Shown here: piece after piece, positions 1 to 11,935 of the stretch | How the letters are laid out: each line of letters starts with the position of its first letter | Position numbering within the stretch: position 1 is the stretch's first letter | Assembly (NCBI RefSeq): GCF_954871325.1 | Contig: NC_088775.1 | Span: 24,715,561 to 24,779,560 of the forward strand | Direction of reading: 5' to 3' | DNA from: Gordionus sp. m RMFG-2023 | Taxonomy: Eukaryota; Nematomorpha; Gordioida; Chordodea; Parachordodidae | Length of the DNA: 64,000 nucleotides | Position numbers and translations under genes: made by a program | The notes under the pieces: model-generated | Databases searched by the model: none | What the model saw: only the letters and a program-made list of their open reading frames with translations | Told to the model about the DNA's origin: nothing

Positions 1-646
1 CAACCCTGTTTTTTTGGCAGCTTTCAAGTTTGCTTTGTGATACTTAGAGCTCCTAAGCCAATGAAGATATCGAATACTTAGCACACCCCTCTTCCTTCTT
101 TCTATATAAAAATATGGGAATCCAAATAAAAATTTACAAAAAAAGAAATTAAAATTATCAAAAAGGTAATTAAAATTAGCATAAATTCTATTTCCTTTAG
201 ATTAATTTTGAGCTTTTATTCTAAAGACAATAGATAGTGTCTTACAACTCCTTACCTCCCTCCGTTTTCAATGACAATCTTGCGTCATAACCCACCCCCT
301 ATCCAGCGGTAGAAGTACCCTCCAATCTTGGATTACTGATTGGAAGCAATTTAAAATGAAGGAGTTGTTAAGCAATTAATTTCTTGTTTTTTTTATTGAC
401 TTATGGTCAAAACGACGAATCTTTTTATTATATAAATATATATATATTGTCTCAAATACCCAACAATAATTCCACAATTTCTTTTATTTCATAATAATTC
501 CACAATTTCTTTTATTTCATAGTCACATGATACAATTCTAAAAAGAACTAAGATAAAAAAAATGTTTTATCTCACTTATTCGAAATCACGTCCATAAATG
601 TCAATTATATATCAAAAAATATACAACGAAAATATGGACGGTTTAG
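1..646. other. AT-rich DNA, no gene seen
   Basis: No recognisable gene. The only structure is a 28-bp tandem duplication at 465-520 (listed separately). A slightly GC-richer patch at 240-360 has no long open frame. Confidence 0.5.
465..520. repeat. 28-bp tandem duplication
   Basis: Two adjacent copies of a 28-bp unit starting AATAATTCCACAATTTC, at 465-492 and 493-520. They look identical by eye, so this is probably a recent slippage or duplication event. Confidence 0.85.
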
Positions 647-811
647 ATTGGATTACGCATTTATCATTTAAAAATTAAAACCTTTATCGATTTTGATATC
701 TATGATGGTCTGCAAAGCGCTGACTATGATGGACATGTCCTCAAAGTTGAAAACCGACGCAAAAATGCCTGTCAATCTTTATTTTTATTTTTAAAAAATA
801 ATGGAAAATAA
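647..811 (+). other. Short open frame, possible exon of unknown gene
   Basis: A 54-codon frame lies between an upstream TAG and a TAA. It has no good ATG start at its 5' end. The peptide contains FIDFDIYDGLQSADYDGHV and is less biased towards AT-rich codons than its surroundings. I recognise no family. It could be a terminal exon or chance. No neighbouring exon could be placed with confidence. Confidence 0.18.
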
Positions 812-1220
812 GAAAGATTTACATAATTTAGCATTATTCGTCTACGGAACTCAGTTAGAAAAGATAAGGCTAATATAATTATTCTATTTACCTTACTAAA
901 TCTTTGTTTATTTTTCTTAATGTTTAAATTCACACTTTATTATATGACTTGTTTAAATAACGAATATATTTCTTAACCTATAAACTCACAATGTATCTAA
1001 TTTTCTCTTTATTTTTTCAAAATTCACAAAAATTAAAAGTAATCATTTTTCATATAAAATAAAATATATTAAAATAAAAAAATAATAATAAATTATCAAT
1101 TTTTTTTAAATATTATAAACATTTTTTTTTCTAATATTATAAACAAATGGCTTATAATTATTCATGATCGCAATAGGTCATCCTTGCAATTCCCCACGTA
1201 GGAATTCATCCACCTCGGTA

Positions 1221-1654
1221 TCAGTCATCTCCACTAATTAACTTAGCATTTTCAACCTTGCTTTCTTCTACGCGGGCTACCACCGGTATCGCTGTTTCCA
1301 CCCTTTCCTGATTGGGACAGAATGCCCGAGATATTCTTGCCAGCGGTGCAGTCCTTCCCAACAAGAAGTGAACGCAACCCAGTCCGAACGTATTATTTCT
1401 GCCATTCAAGAGATCACTTGCAAGATCTATATTCCCGTGGACCGCTAAGGCAGGTAGAGCTGTGCAGAGATGATAGACAGCCGGTACGAACAATTCCAAT
1501 TAATAGACAGCCGGTACGAACAATTTCGATGGCTCGATCCATGACGACCGTGGCAGAGGAAAGGGTTGAAACAGCGACACTGGTGGTAGCCCGCGTGGAG
1601 GAAAGCAAGGTTGAAAATGGGAACCACCCAACTGGTAAAATTGGAGATGACTGA
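1221..1654. other. Core of fold-back element; mirrored short open frames
   Basis: Because the arms are inverted copies, both strands can be read as similar peptides: RVETAIPVVARVEESKVEN on minus and RVETATLVVARVEESKVEN on plus. The frames use non-ATG starts or open only in part. The symmetry of the DNA explains the peptide similarity, so it is weak evidence for a gene. The GC-rich core may be captured host or transposon coding sequence, but I recognise no domain. Confidence 0.35.
1473..1532. repeat. 30-bp tandem duplication in fold-back loop
   Basis: ATAGACAGCCGGTACGAACA begins at 1473 and again at 1503, giving two 30-bp units with a few differences at their 3' ends. Confidence 0.8.
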
Positions 1655-2466
1655 TATCGAGATAGTTTCTATCTGAGGAATTGATTCTTTTTGCAAGGAT
1701 GGCCTGTGGTGATCATGAATAATGATAAGCCATTTGTTTATAATACTAGAAAAAAAATTGTTTATAATATTAAAAAAAATTGAAAATTTATTATTATTTT
1801 TTTATTTAAATATATTTTATTTTTATATGAAATTTATTTTTTATAAAAAATGATTACTTTCAATTTTTGGGAATTTTTAAAAAATTAGGATAATATTAGA
1901 TACATTGTGAGTTTATAAAAAATAAACAAAGTTAAGTTTTAGAGATTGTGACTGCGACATAAGACTATAATAGTACTTTGTTTATTTTTCTTAATGTTTA
2001 AATTCACACTTTATTATATGACAACTCTTGTTTAAATATTGAATATATTTCTTAACGTATAAACTCACATGGATCTAAAAGTAATCATTTTTCATAAATA
2101 ATAAATTTTATACAAAAATAAAAAAAATTTTTTCTAATATTATAAACAAATGGCTTATCATTATTCATGATCACAACAATAACCATTGAAATAATAAACA
2201 ATTCTATTATAAAAATTTTCAATAATTCAATTATGCAGTAATTGACCCAAATTATAGTGCATGATTATATTCTCTTCTCAGCATATTACACCCGTTTCCT
2301 TAATCTAATTCAATTTTTTTTATGAAGTGTAGAAGTACTTTGATAGAAATAACCAAAGAAGTACTATCGACGCCATTTTTTAGCCGATACCTAAACTAAT
2401 AAGTTTAGCATTTACCCACACTGATGACTCGTTTATCAAAATGTATGTGAAAGTGTCGTTCAACAA

Positions 2467-2586
2467 AAATCAGCTGATGATACGCCATTTTGGTTTCCCA
2501 TACAATATTTCTATTGTAATTGAAATTCTGATATTTGTAAATTGTTTTTTTTATAGAAAACCAAAATGCGTACTATCAGCTGATTT
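2467..2586. mobile_element. Small MITE, about 120 bp
   Basis: The left end AAATCAGCTGATGATACG and the right end, reverse complemented as AAATCAGCTGATAGTACG, form inverted repeats of nearly 30 bp that continue into CATTTTGG. No coding capacity. The target duplication is unclear, so no superfamily is assigned. Confidence 0.7.
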
Positions 2587-4349
2587 GTGTGACCTTGACA
2601 CATATCTAAATAAATAAATTAATCGTCAGTATAAAGTTTAGTCAATTTAACATTTACCTGAGTCGATGAAATATTTATATCGTGATATAGGCGTTGAAAT
2701 TCAACTAATGTTTAGGGAGCTAAAGCAACTATTTCGAGTTTTGCCACCATAAAAAAATAATTAGCATCCTTCCCATTGTTAAAAAACAACAAAGTAACCC
2801 CTAACAAGGTCCAATAAAGCAATCTAAAGATCTTTACTGAGCCACCAAGATCATCCAAGAAAAAGAACTTTTTATAACAGAAATCCTTTATCGATAGCAG
2901 AAACAACCCTATCGAGAATTAATTTTTTAGTTTGTAATTTATAAATCATAAATTGCAGACTTCGATAAAAGAGTCATCTACATTTTTGGAATGCTAATTA
3001 TAGTCAGGCATTGGAAGATAAGAACGTTGCGTTTAAACGGTCAAAAAAATGGTACTGCTTAAAAATAGGAAGATAAAACTGGTACGGGTTTTATGCATAT
3101 CATCTTTCATGATTATATTTTTTTAACAGCTTTAAACGCAACGCAAAATATGTATGCTCGGACGGCCTCAAATAATTACATTTAATTAGTTGGTCGGTAT
3201 CTTTTAATGTCAAGTTTATCGCAACAAGATCCGAATTATTATACATCTAAAAATCAATCCTCCATCATATTGATAATTTATTCAAAGATATAATGCGAAA
3301 ATAATAGCTTTTGGTGGTAAAGTTTATTTTATTAGGTGTTAGGGGTAGCTTAAGGCAAGCCCTGTCTGTTATAACTAAAGGGGCAAGAACAAATGTAATT
3401 GAAACCTAAATTTAAAGTTACAACTAAGCCATAAGTTTAAATGTGCAGGAAAAATGTCTAATCTCTTATCATTTTCCACAAAGTTTTGGATTTATTATAT
3501 TACAGTATAACTTTTCTGTTTAATTACAAGTAATAATCGTTGTGACATTCCACCAACCATGGCAAATTAATGAATACATTGAAAATCAGGTTGATATTTT
3601 AAAGGGGGTATTTTTTTTTTACAATTTATTTACAAATTATTTTAAAGAAATATTTTGTATATCTGTATTGTATTGTTTTAAGATAAAAGTATGACCAAAT
3701 TAAAATAAAGAGTTTATCTAATCATTCGAAAATCTCAAAATGTTGTTTATAAAACTTTGATCCATGATGTTAATAGTAAAATACTTATATCATTTAAAAT
3801 GACTAAAATTTGTATCGATTTATTGTTATATTATTTTTATTCTAGAAAATTCAAAAAAACAAGGAATTTCAGCAAATACAAAAATAGTCAGAAACAAACT
3901 CCAATTTTATGCTACAATTACAGACTGTTAGATTAAGTTTAATTTATTAACACTATCATCAGTCTTATATGTGACATAAAAAAATATTTTATGCAAATCA
4001 TAATTATTGTCTCCATATATTGTTAAAACATAGTGATCATATTTTAACTAGTTGATTTGAAAAACAATAGGGCGGCTTGAAGATAAATTGGATTGGGAAC
4101 TATATTGTGGATTTAATTGCCAATCGTATTCTCAACAAATGAACATACATTTTTCACCCTTAACATAGAAATTTCTAAAACTTTTATGCTCAAAAATCAA
4201 GACAATTAATCTTTCTGCGGCAAAAAAAGCAAATTAATATTTTAAAATATGGCTCCTTTATGGGAACCAAACTAAATAATAGTTGACCATGATATTTATT
4301 CCGTTTATAATATGATTTTTATATTATATGTTTGATTTTTATCAATTTA
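2587..4349. other. AT-rich DNA with one small inverted repeat
   Basis: No gene recognised. Positions 3025-3143 begin CGTTGCGTTTAAA and end with its reverse complement, a MITE-like pair 119 bp end to end. The rest is AT-rich with no open frame I would defend. Confidence 0.5.
3025..3143. repeat. Short inverted-repeat pair, possible MITE
   Basis: A 13-bp terminal inverted repeat (CGTTGCGTTTAAA and TTTAAACGCAACG) encloses about 90 bp of AT-rich sequence. No target duplication was seen, so the mobile-element reading is tentative. Confidence 0.4.
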
Positions 4350-7300
4350 ATAATTAATCCTTTTTTTATTTGAATTCTCTCATATTGAGCATCTTTCTCG
4401 CTCGTTGCTCGATTTTTCTGACATACATATTCATCATTCCTTCGCTATTTTTGCACATCAATCAACAGACCTCTCACAGGTGCTTTTGCTTTATTATTGG
4501 CAGCATTTTTTTATTTTTTATACCTATGGCCATTCCCCACGAACGCAGAATCTGCCCATCCTGCATGAAACCAATACATTTAACAAATGATGGGGAATTT
4601 TTTGTTCATGGACCAATCTCTAACAGGTGTCCGCATTCAAAACACACGCCTCTTTCTCAGATCACTTACTCGCTTCCCCCCCCCCCGATTATCCCTTAAA
4701 CGAAGTAATTGGTGCCTCATTCTCAGATATTTTTCTTAACTCCACAAAACCAAGTATCATAACGAGAATACCCAAAGGAGCGAGAATACAAGTAGCTAAA
4801 TCTCTCAGCAACTGCATATCTTCTCTTTTGCAAAATTTTAACAAAGAAGAAGAATGGTTAAAATTTTTAAACTTTGGGTACAATACTTTCAAAATACCTG
4901 ACATATCTCTCCAAAAATCATTAACTCAACAAATAAAAGATGCCTGTTTAAACATCAACACTCATCTTCATGAGTCCCAAATCTTCAGACATCCCATAAA
5001 CAAAAAAAAAATAACCCCACTTCAACAAAAAGCCTCATTGATTTCGAAGAAAATTGACAGTCTTAATATCAATGGGGCCCTCAAACTCATTTCAACCAAT
5101 GACACTCTGGCGGAATCAAATTTAGAAACCTTAATTAAGCTTCGATCAAAGCATCCCACAACAACATTTATGCCAATATTGCCCCAACCCTTCTCCCATT
5201 GTGCAGCAGATTTCACACAGGAAGAAGTAAGGAAAGCAATCCTATCTTTTCATCGGGATTCGGCTCATGGTCTAGATGGGATTAGACCAATTTTTTACAG
5301 GACATTACCTCTCCTGTGATCTGTACACAGGTTTCAATTCTCACTAAAATCACAAACTTAGTCAACAAAATCCTAAATGGAGACGTACCCAGCTTTATTA
5401 CCCCCTTACTATTCGGTGCCAGACTCATCGCACTCCAAAAACCAAACAAGGACATTCGGCCCATCGCCATTGGTTCAACTTACCGTAGATTGGTCGCTAA
5501 ATTAATCGCATCTAGAATCAAACGATGCCGCACACATTCTAAGCCCCTATCAACTTGGTGTAGGGATACCTGGTGGGTGTGAAGCCGCTGTGCACTTAAC
5601 AAGAATTCACCTTGAAAATAACCCAAAAAACGAATCCCTAGTAAAAATTGACTTCTCTAACGCCTACAACACTCTTTCGCGCAACACGTTCCTACATTCA
5701 ACTTACTTCCATTTCCCCGCTTATACCAAATTTCTTTTCTCTTGCTACCAATCACCAACAATCTTACAATTCAACAAAGAAAAGATACTTTCTGTCGAGG
5801 GTATCCAACAAGGTGACCCTCTCGGTTCCATTCTCTTTAGTCTTGGAATCAATGACATGATAAAATCAATAAACTCTTCATGTACTCTATCGCTCCACGC
5901 TTGGTATATTGATGATGGAATCTTGAGTGGTCCCAGTAGTGAAATTGCCAAAGCAGTCACCATAATTAAAGAAATAAGCACAGCCATTGGACTTTCGCTT
6001 AACCAGAGCAAATCTGAATTCTCACTTTTAAATTCTAATGCTCCCAACACTCACGATTTCAAATTCACATCAAGCGTTAAATTAACACATCTAGGATCGC
6101 ATGTTGGAGGACACGAGGCAATAAGCACCTTTCTTCATTCCACACTTGACATACTCCTTAAACTGGAGGACATCTTTACACTTCTTCCATCACACAAGTC
6201 CTTTTTTTGCTAAAAAATTTCTTTTTTATACCAAGGATTCTTTACGCACTTCGGTCAACACCAATTTTTAAATATCCTATTCCTCTCCAAACTTACGAAA
6301 AAGGAATAAAGGACTTAACCGAAAAAATAGTAAATATCAGATTCAACGAAACCGCTTGGGCCCAAGCAACTCTTCCAACCAAATTTGGTGGTCTCGGCAT
6401 CAGATCTCCACTTGACTTAGCAACAACTACTTTCATATAGAGTAGTCTCTTGACAAAGCCAATAACCACCGCCCATAATTCTAAAGAAGACCTTTCCTTA
6501 ATCGTGGCTAAGGATATTTGGAAAACAAGGATCAATGCTGATTCTCATCCCCCCACAACCCATAAACAGAAAGACTGGGATGCACCAGTGGTTGCTCGCT
6601 GCGTTGAAACTCTCTTATCTAGCATGCAATCTACAGACCGCACCCTATTCTCTTCCTTGCTCAATGGTACGGGACATGAGTTTCTTGAGGCCATCCCATC
6701 TACCAATCTTCAGCTTCAACTATCCAACAATGAATTTACCCATGCCATCGGCATTCGTCTAAATTGTTCCATCACTCACCCCCACATCTGCTCAGGGTGC
6801 AACTCGCCAGTTGACTCGAAGGGTAGACATAGTTTACATTGTCGCTCCTGCAATGGACGATTCATCAGACACAAACAATGTAATACAATCATCCAACATG
6901 CTCTGAAATCCGCCCAAATTCCTTCCACGTTAGAACCACAGGGTCTTTTTAGATCTGACGGTAAACGTCCTGATGGGATCTCTCAAATCCCATGGAGGAG
7001 AGGCCAACTTTTGGTATAGGACTATTCCTGTATTGACCCCTTGGCCCCATCCAACCACGCCATCAACATCCTTGACCAGAAGGAACAACTTAAAATTTCT
7101 AAATACACAGAAATAATAAACGATCATTGCTTTATCCCAATCATATCAACCACTCTTGGCGCCTTCGGCAAACTCGCCTTAGCATTTTTCAAAAACTTAG
7201 GATCACAAATCAGCAAACTCTCAGAAGAACCTCGAGAGGGTTTTTTTCTTCGTCAACGATTATCCATAGCGATTCACAAAGCTAATTATATCAGTTTCAA

Positions 7301-7400
7301 TGGTAGCCTTCTAGCCAAAGAGCTATCATAGACAACGCTTACGTTCCTTTTTCATTTTTGTTTCCCTGCGTCACACCATCTCCGTTCTTTTTTTTAGATA
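4350..7400 (+). mobile_element. Non-LTR retrotransposon (LINE), broken copy
   Basis: One retrotransposon copy: a pyrimidine-rich leader (about 4360-4525), one long coding region (4526-7331) and a T-rich 3' flank with no clear poly-A tail. The coding region reads as zinc-finger motif, reverse transcriptase, second Cys/His motif, then a PD-(D/E)XK-like endonuclease. This is the order used by LINEs whose endonuclease lies after the reverse transcriptase. No target duplication was identified. Several frame breaks show it is no longer active. Base composition is GC-richer than the flanks, which suggests fairly recent arrival. Confidence 0.85.
4526..7331 (+). pseudogene. LINE polyprotein (zinc finger, reverse transcriptase, PD-(D/E)XK nuclease), disrupted
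   Basis: The ATG at 4526 opens a protein with an N-terminal Cys motif (CPSC, HG and CPHS elements within the first 40 residues). Reverse transcriptase motifs follow: KIDFSNAYNTLSR near 5650, GIQQGDPLGSILF near 5800 and the catalytic YIDDG near 5910. Near 6790 comes CSGCNSPVDSKGRHSLHC, then KRPDGISQIPWRRGQ followed by an aspartate, which fits a PD-(D/E)XK nuclease. The frame shifts at an 11-C run (4676-4686), near 5315, near 5585 and near 6200. In-frame TAG stops lie at about 6438 and 7017. The original protein would be roughly 930 residues. The exact clade is uncertain; the RT-then-nuclease order argues against APE-type LINEs. Confidence 0.85.
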
Positions 7401-7692
7401 ATATTATTATATATTTTTCAAACATTTTTAAATATATTAAAATTTATTATAATGAAAATTTAAATTATTAAAAAATAAAAAAATTTTTTATTATGTTTTT
7501 AAGGTAAAATTTTTTTATATAGATTTCAGTTATAGTGAATATAATATATAATGTAATAAAAAACTAAATATTTTAAAAATATTTATTAAAAATATTGGAT
7601 AAGGACATATTTTAAAAAAAACAGATCTGTCTTAATATTTTTTTATGATTATATATGTTAGCGGCAATGTGTTTTTTTCCGGCAATGTGCTA

Positions 7693-7997
7693 TTTTTTCA
7701 ACTTTAAATCATTTTGAGCGCTTTTTTGAAATACAAAATTTGATTTTATAGGAAATGTGTTCCAACATGTTTAGAAAACCTATCATATAAACTGTAGATA
7801 ATTTTACCGTTAATTTTTGAGTCATTAGAAAGAAAGATGAAAAAACTAAAATAAATTATATTAAATTCAAAAGTTCATTAGAAATTTATCTAAAATTCAC
7901 AGGGTAGGTATTCCAAACATGATAAAATATATTCCGGTAAAATCAGACTTTCAAATTTAAAAAAACGCGCTCAAAAAATGATTTAAAGTTGAAAAAA
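7693..7997. mobile_element. MITE with about 50-bp inverted repeats and TA flanks
   Basis: Both ends read TTTTTTCAACTTTAAATCAT inward, and the similarity continues through a GAGCGC motif for about 50 bp. A TA dinucleotide lies immediately outside each end, as expected for Tc1/mariner-type insertion. There is no open frame. A relative of the right half may lie at 45400-45480. Confidence 0.75.
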
Positions 7998-8184
7998 TAT
8001 ATATTAATTATATAATATTTTTTATTTTATATATAAATTCATAATAAATTAATAAAAGGAACCATAATTTAATTTTATTTATAATGTTAAAAAAGGGAAT
8101 TATTTTAAAAGATAATTTTTTATTTTTGTAATATTATCGGTAACAAGAAAAAAATTTAAAAATATCTAAAGAGTCCCATTCAAC

Positions 8185-8371
8185 TGGTGTTGTTAGACCG
8201 CTAACTCAATATATTAGCCAAAAGTAAATTACATTTACATAAGCTTAGAGATTTATTCATAGAGGGAAGAAAGATTGGTAAAATTACGAGGTTTAAGTAA
8301 TAATATTTTGGCTAAAATTTTGATTTAACCGTTTTTAAAAATCAGCTAAATTAAGCCATTTAAAACTCTCA
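8185..8371. mobile_element. Decayed copy of the short GTTGTTAA MITE family
   Basis: It starts TGGTGTTGTTAGACCGCTAA and contains CTAACTCAATAT and TAATATTTTGGCTAAA blocks shared with the better preserved copy at 16122-16344. The right end is degenerate and no target duplication survives, so this is an old copy. Confidence 0.6.
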
Positions 8372-8979
8372 GCCATAATAATTGTTCATATTTTAAATGA
8401 GGTGATTAACTCTGGGATAATAAAATAAGCAAAAAAAATGCACTTCATAATTCGTGCAAGTTAACTGGGTTTTTAAAAAAATATAAATATTAAATTTTTA
8501 TGACATTGGTTAAAATATAGATGTTAAATAAAAATCAATCTAAATATAGGATCGGCATCGGTTATTGGGTCGGTTTTGTAGTAATATCGGCGGTAAAAAA
8601 TCTGCAGATCAGCACAGCCCTACAATATAATGATATACCTGGCTTTAAGAGATAATGGTAAATTAGCAACGGCTCGACAAAATTGTGGAAGAGCGTCGGT
8701 AAAAAGTGAAGAATTTTCAATGCTTTTGTAATCAATGAGGGGTGTATCACTAGAGTCCTAAATTAAATAGGATATTATTAAGTATGACATGTCAATAACA
8801 AATACCATTAATTTTTTATTGTTATAGAGTTAATTTAATCTGTTGGTGTCATCTGCAAATTTAAATTATAAACTTTCATAATTGAAATCTCAATAATGTA
8901 AGAAAGTTGCTTATGTGAGCACTTACTAATTTGAGCAAGGTATTTCATATTTTATTTTAAAAAATATATTACATTACAT
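8372..8979. other. AT-rich DNA with a possible transposon scrap
   Basis: No gene recognised. A GC-richer scrap at about 8550-8625 ends in CAGATCAGCACAGCCCTAC and resembles, in reverse, the start of the short inverted-repeat segment at 11242-11307. It may be the end of a dispersed DNA transposon. Confidence 0.35.
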
Positions 8980-9698
8980 CAGAGATCTTCGTGGGCCTTA
9001 ATTTTTGATCAAGCGCGGCCCAGGCCCATAATAAGTTTCAAAATTTTTTCTCAAGCCCATATCAAAAAATTTAATTTATTGTATTTAAGGTTGTGTCCTA
9101 AATATCAAAAATATACAAATAAATAAATTTAACTTTGAAGAAAAAAATAAAAATGATTTTTTCGTCATTTCCAAAAATTCATTATTTTTTAAAAATAATA
9201 GAAATTAATAAATTTTGCTTAAAATTTATAAATTTGTGTAATTTTTATGAAAAACTAGTAGGTAATATTAAAGTATTTGGTGGCATTGTTATTTAGTATT
9301 TTGTTTTTTAAAGTTCTTCTAATTTAAATTTTTCAAAATTAAAAAAAAAATAATGGAAAAGTTCGGGCATGTTTCATAATTTTAATTTGCGAAAATTTAT
9401 AAATTTTGAAATATTTTTCATTATATTTAGGATATAGCCCTAATAAAAAAACATTTCTATTTAGGAAATCATTTTGTTTACAATACTGAAATTTGTTATT
9501 ATTAATAGAAAAAATTGTAATATTTTTAAGTTAGCTATTGTTTTAAAAAAGCTAAATTATAAAAAAAATTTAGGCCCACGCCCATTTAAAAATTTTTTTT
9601 GTGCCCAAGCCTATTTAAGAAAATTTTAAACATAGGCCCGGTCCAGACCAGATAGAAAATATAATACTAGGCCCATACCTGGTTTATGGAGGCCTCTG
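8980..9698. mobile_element. Non-autonomous hAT element, 719 bp
   Basis: Flanked by a perfect 8-bp target duplication CATTACAT (8972-8979 and 9699-9706). Ends are CAGAGATCTTCGTGGGCC on the left and GGAGGCCTCTG on the right. GGCCC-rich subterminal blocks occur at both ends (for example GGCCCAGGCCCA and AGGCCCGGTCC) and the interior is AT-rich and non-coding. The 8-bp duplication and CAGAG terminus are hAT traits. Confidence 0.85.
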
Positions 9699-9773
9699 CA
9701 TTACATAAATATTTAAAATTACCTTTTTTGAGAGATAGTTTTTTATACTTACTTTTTAACAAGACTCTATAAA

Positions 9774-10486
9774 TTAATAAATAACCTCGAAATTAGTTAC
9801 TGCATCTTGTCCCAAGATAATTGGCAAGAGAGCAAAAACAAGTACAAAAACATTACCACATCCGACAGAAAATTCGCCATAACCACGCCAATCATTTTTT
9901 CGAACCAGTTGCCCACCTATATCGTCTTGCCTATGAACTGACCAATCTGACTTTGATAAGAAATTATCGGCATTACTTTCAAATTGGAGTGCAAAGGACA
10001 AAGCATTTAAGGCACCACTTAATGAAGTAAGTACGCTTTTAGGGAAATTAAAATTGCGTCTAGCCACAGGGGAGAAGAGAAGAGATAGGCAAGGCCATAC
10101 TTCGTTGTCTAGATCCAAGATCAAGGAACGGATCAGCAAAGGGTCATCACGGCGCAAAATGGCTGACATTTCTTTGTAATAACCATCTCGATTGTTCTGG
10201 ACTTTAATTTGATTGATTTGGGAGTTATATTCTGATAATAATTGATTATAGTTATCGATTATGGGTGATTGGTTAATACTAATTTCGTTAATTTCATGGT
10301 GGGTTGTTGGAGAGTTATTATTTTTTTGTGTAGAAAGTGTTATGTTATCGATCAAGGGTAATTGGAAATTATCCAATTTATTATTTGGTATATTCGAGTC
10401 AGGGGTTAATAGGCTACTGTTAATATTATTAGGATTGAATTTTTCTGTTGGTAGAGAATCGTAATTAGTATCAATAGAAGGGTTGT
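9774..10486 (-). CDS. Possible 3'-terminal exon of an unidentified protein
   Basis: A minus-strand frame of about 237 codons opens after a plausible splice acceptor (AATTATAG at 10487-10494) and ends at a TAA at 9774. There is no in-frame ATG near its 5' end, so upstream exons would be needed. The N-terminal part (about 90 residues) is Asn/Ser-rich and low in complexity. The middle contains YYKEMSAILRRDDPLLIRSL, and FPKSVLTSLSGALNALSFAL is hydrophobic enough for one membrane segment. A second hydrophobic stretch, VFVLVFALLPIILG, lies close to the C terminus. I recognise no family. A short alternative intron near the 3' end (GTAATG to ATGCAG, about 60 bp) is conceivable. Upstream sequence is too AT-rich to place other exons, so this could also be a relic. 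Confidence 0.45.
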
Positions 10487-10499
10487 CTATAATTATGTA

Positions 10500-11473
10500 A
10501 ATATAATTATATTAATTTTTGTCACTTTCATCTAAATCATATACTTATTCGTTGATTCACTTAAATATATATAAATTAAACATTCAATTAGGGATATAAA
10601 AAAAAATGTTGATTTTCTTATGTTTTTTAAATTACTACTACAATTCTTTTATGGAAAATATAATCTTCCTGCAATATACAATCATCTTAAATAAAATCTT
10701 GTCTAGGAAGTTTTCAATTATCACGATCAATTAAAAGTAATGGTTTATTTTATTAGATTAAGTGTAAATTTTTTATAAGAAAATTATTTTTAAATTTAAT
10801 TTTTGAAAAAATTCCGTTTATTTTTCAAGTGTGTTTTTTTTCTTTAAATTTTAGAAAAATGTTATTTTTGATTTCATATTTTTATTACTACAGTCTTATC
10901 ACAATTTGAGGTGAATAGGGTGTGAAAATTGAAAAGGCTTTTTATAGCCATAGCTCGTTGCTCGCCTTGGCTCGTGATATAATTTTGTACAAGTCGAGTC
11001 TGGCCCCTTAAAAATTTTATGAAGGAAAAGGGCATAAATTTACCTAATTCCAAGCTTTAAAAAAAATTTGTGAAACATTAGCCTGGTATATAAAAACATT
11101 TTGATCATTGCGCCAAGCTTTTGAGCTTCAGGCCAAGCTCTAATCACTGTAGTTGGGAAATGATTTTTGGCCAGTTTGACCAATTTTTAGCTAAAAACTT
11201 TTTTAAATATAGTTAAATTTTGAAAAGAGGTGTAAATTATAGGGCTGCGCTGATCCAAACAATTTCACTGATCCGATCAAATATTTCCCGATATTCCAAA
11301 CAGCCCTAATATTTAAATTGATGTTTACAATCTATATTTGAAAAATTTCATAAAAAAAGAAATATTTTTTGAAAAAAATAGATTGAAAACTGTGGTAGTT
11401 CTATAATGTTTCATCAATTAATATTATTTAAACAATGCCAATCAAATTAAGCTAGTTTTTGATTAGTGAAAAC
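10500..11473. other. AT-rich DNA with short GC-richer stretch
   Basis: No gene recognised. Positions about 10890-11155 are GC-richer and are bracketed by ACTACAGT and ACTGTAGT, which may be a degraded mini-element. Positions 11242-11307 start AGGGCTG and end CAGCCCT, another possible short inverted-repeat element. Neither has a convincing target duplication. Confidence 0.4.
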
Positions 11474-11927
11474 TAGGGATGTACCAATATTTTTATCGGA
11501 TCGGGCCGATATTTCATCTTTTTAAAATAGCGGTTATAGGCCAATATTATAAAATTATCTGATCTGATAAAATGGCGTCTTAATTTTTTAAAAATTTATT
11601 TCAAATTTCATAATATATTTTTTATTACTTATTATGTAAATTGCTTAATGTTATTATATAAATAAGTAATTTATCAAGAAGAATATTTTATATATAGATT
11701 CATTAATATAAACTATAACTGATCATTAGAATATATCTAAATGACTTGTGTTATGGTATAGTTAAATTATAGATATTAAGTATATGAGTAGAGTACATGT
11801 ATGCATTAAAAATTAAAACGATTTGTATGTTTAGAATACAAAATCAGATATAATAACGGATCTAATCGGCTGATATCTAATATTGGTAATATCGGATCCT
11901 CCAAAAAGTGGTACCGGTACACCCCTA
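11474..11927. mobile_element. Non-autonomous hAT element, 454 bp
   Basis: Ends are TAGGGATGTACCAATATT on the left and GGTACCGGTACACCCCTA on the right, inverted with a few mismatches. Flanks are GTGAAAAC (11466-11473) and GTGAAAAT (11928-11935), an 8-bp duplication with one mismatch. Subterminal TCGGATCGGGCCGATA and AATATCGGATCC blocks are also inverted. No coding sequence. Confidence 0.78.
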
Positions 11928-11935
11928 GTGAAAAT

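Larger units (their letters stand above)
900..2175. mobile_element. Fold-back element with GC-richer core, plus partial direct copy
   Basis: Positions about 970-1316 and 1550-1920 are inverted repeats of one another, around a loop of about 230 bp. The left arm includes TAATATTATAAACAAATGGC and the right arm carries its reverse complement. The inner arms and loop (about 1170-1710) are clearly GC-richer than the flanks. The outer left arm (900-1175) is repeated in direct orientation at about 1976-2175, so the locus has three related arms. No 8-bp target duplication was identified. A fold-back DNA transposon with a later partial duplication is the simplest reading. Confidence 0.6.

Noticed and set aside
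10888-11152. ACTACAGT ... ACTGTAGT bracketed segment as a MITE
   Set aside because: Only 8 bp of inverted repeat and no target duplication. The match could be chance.
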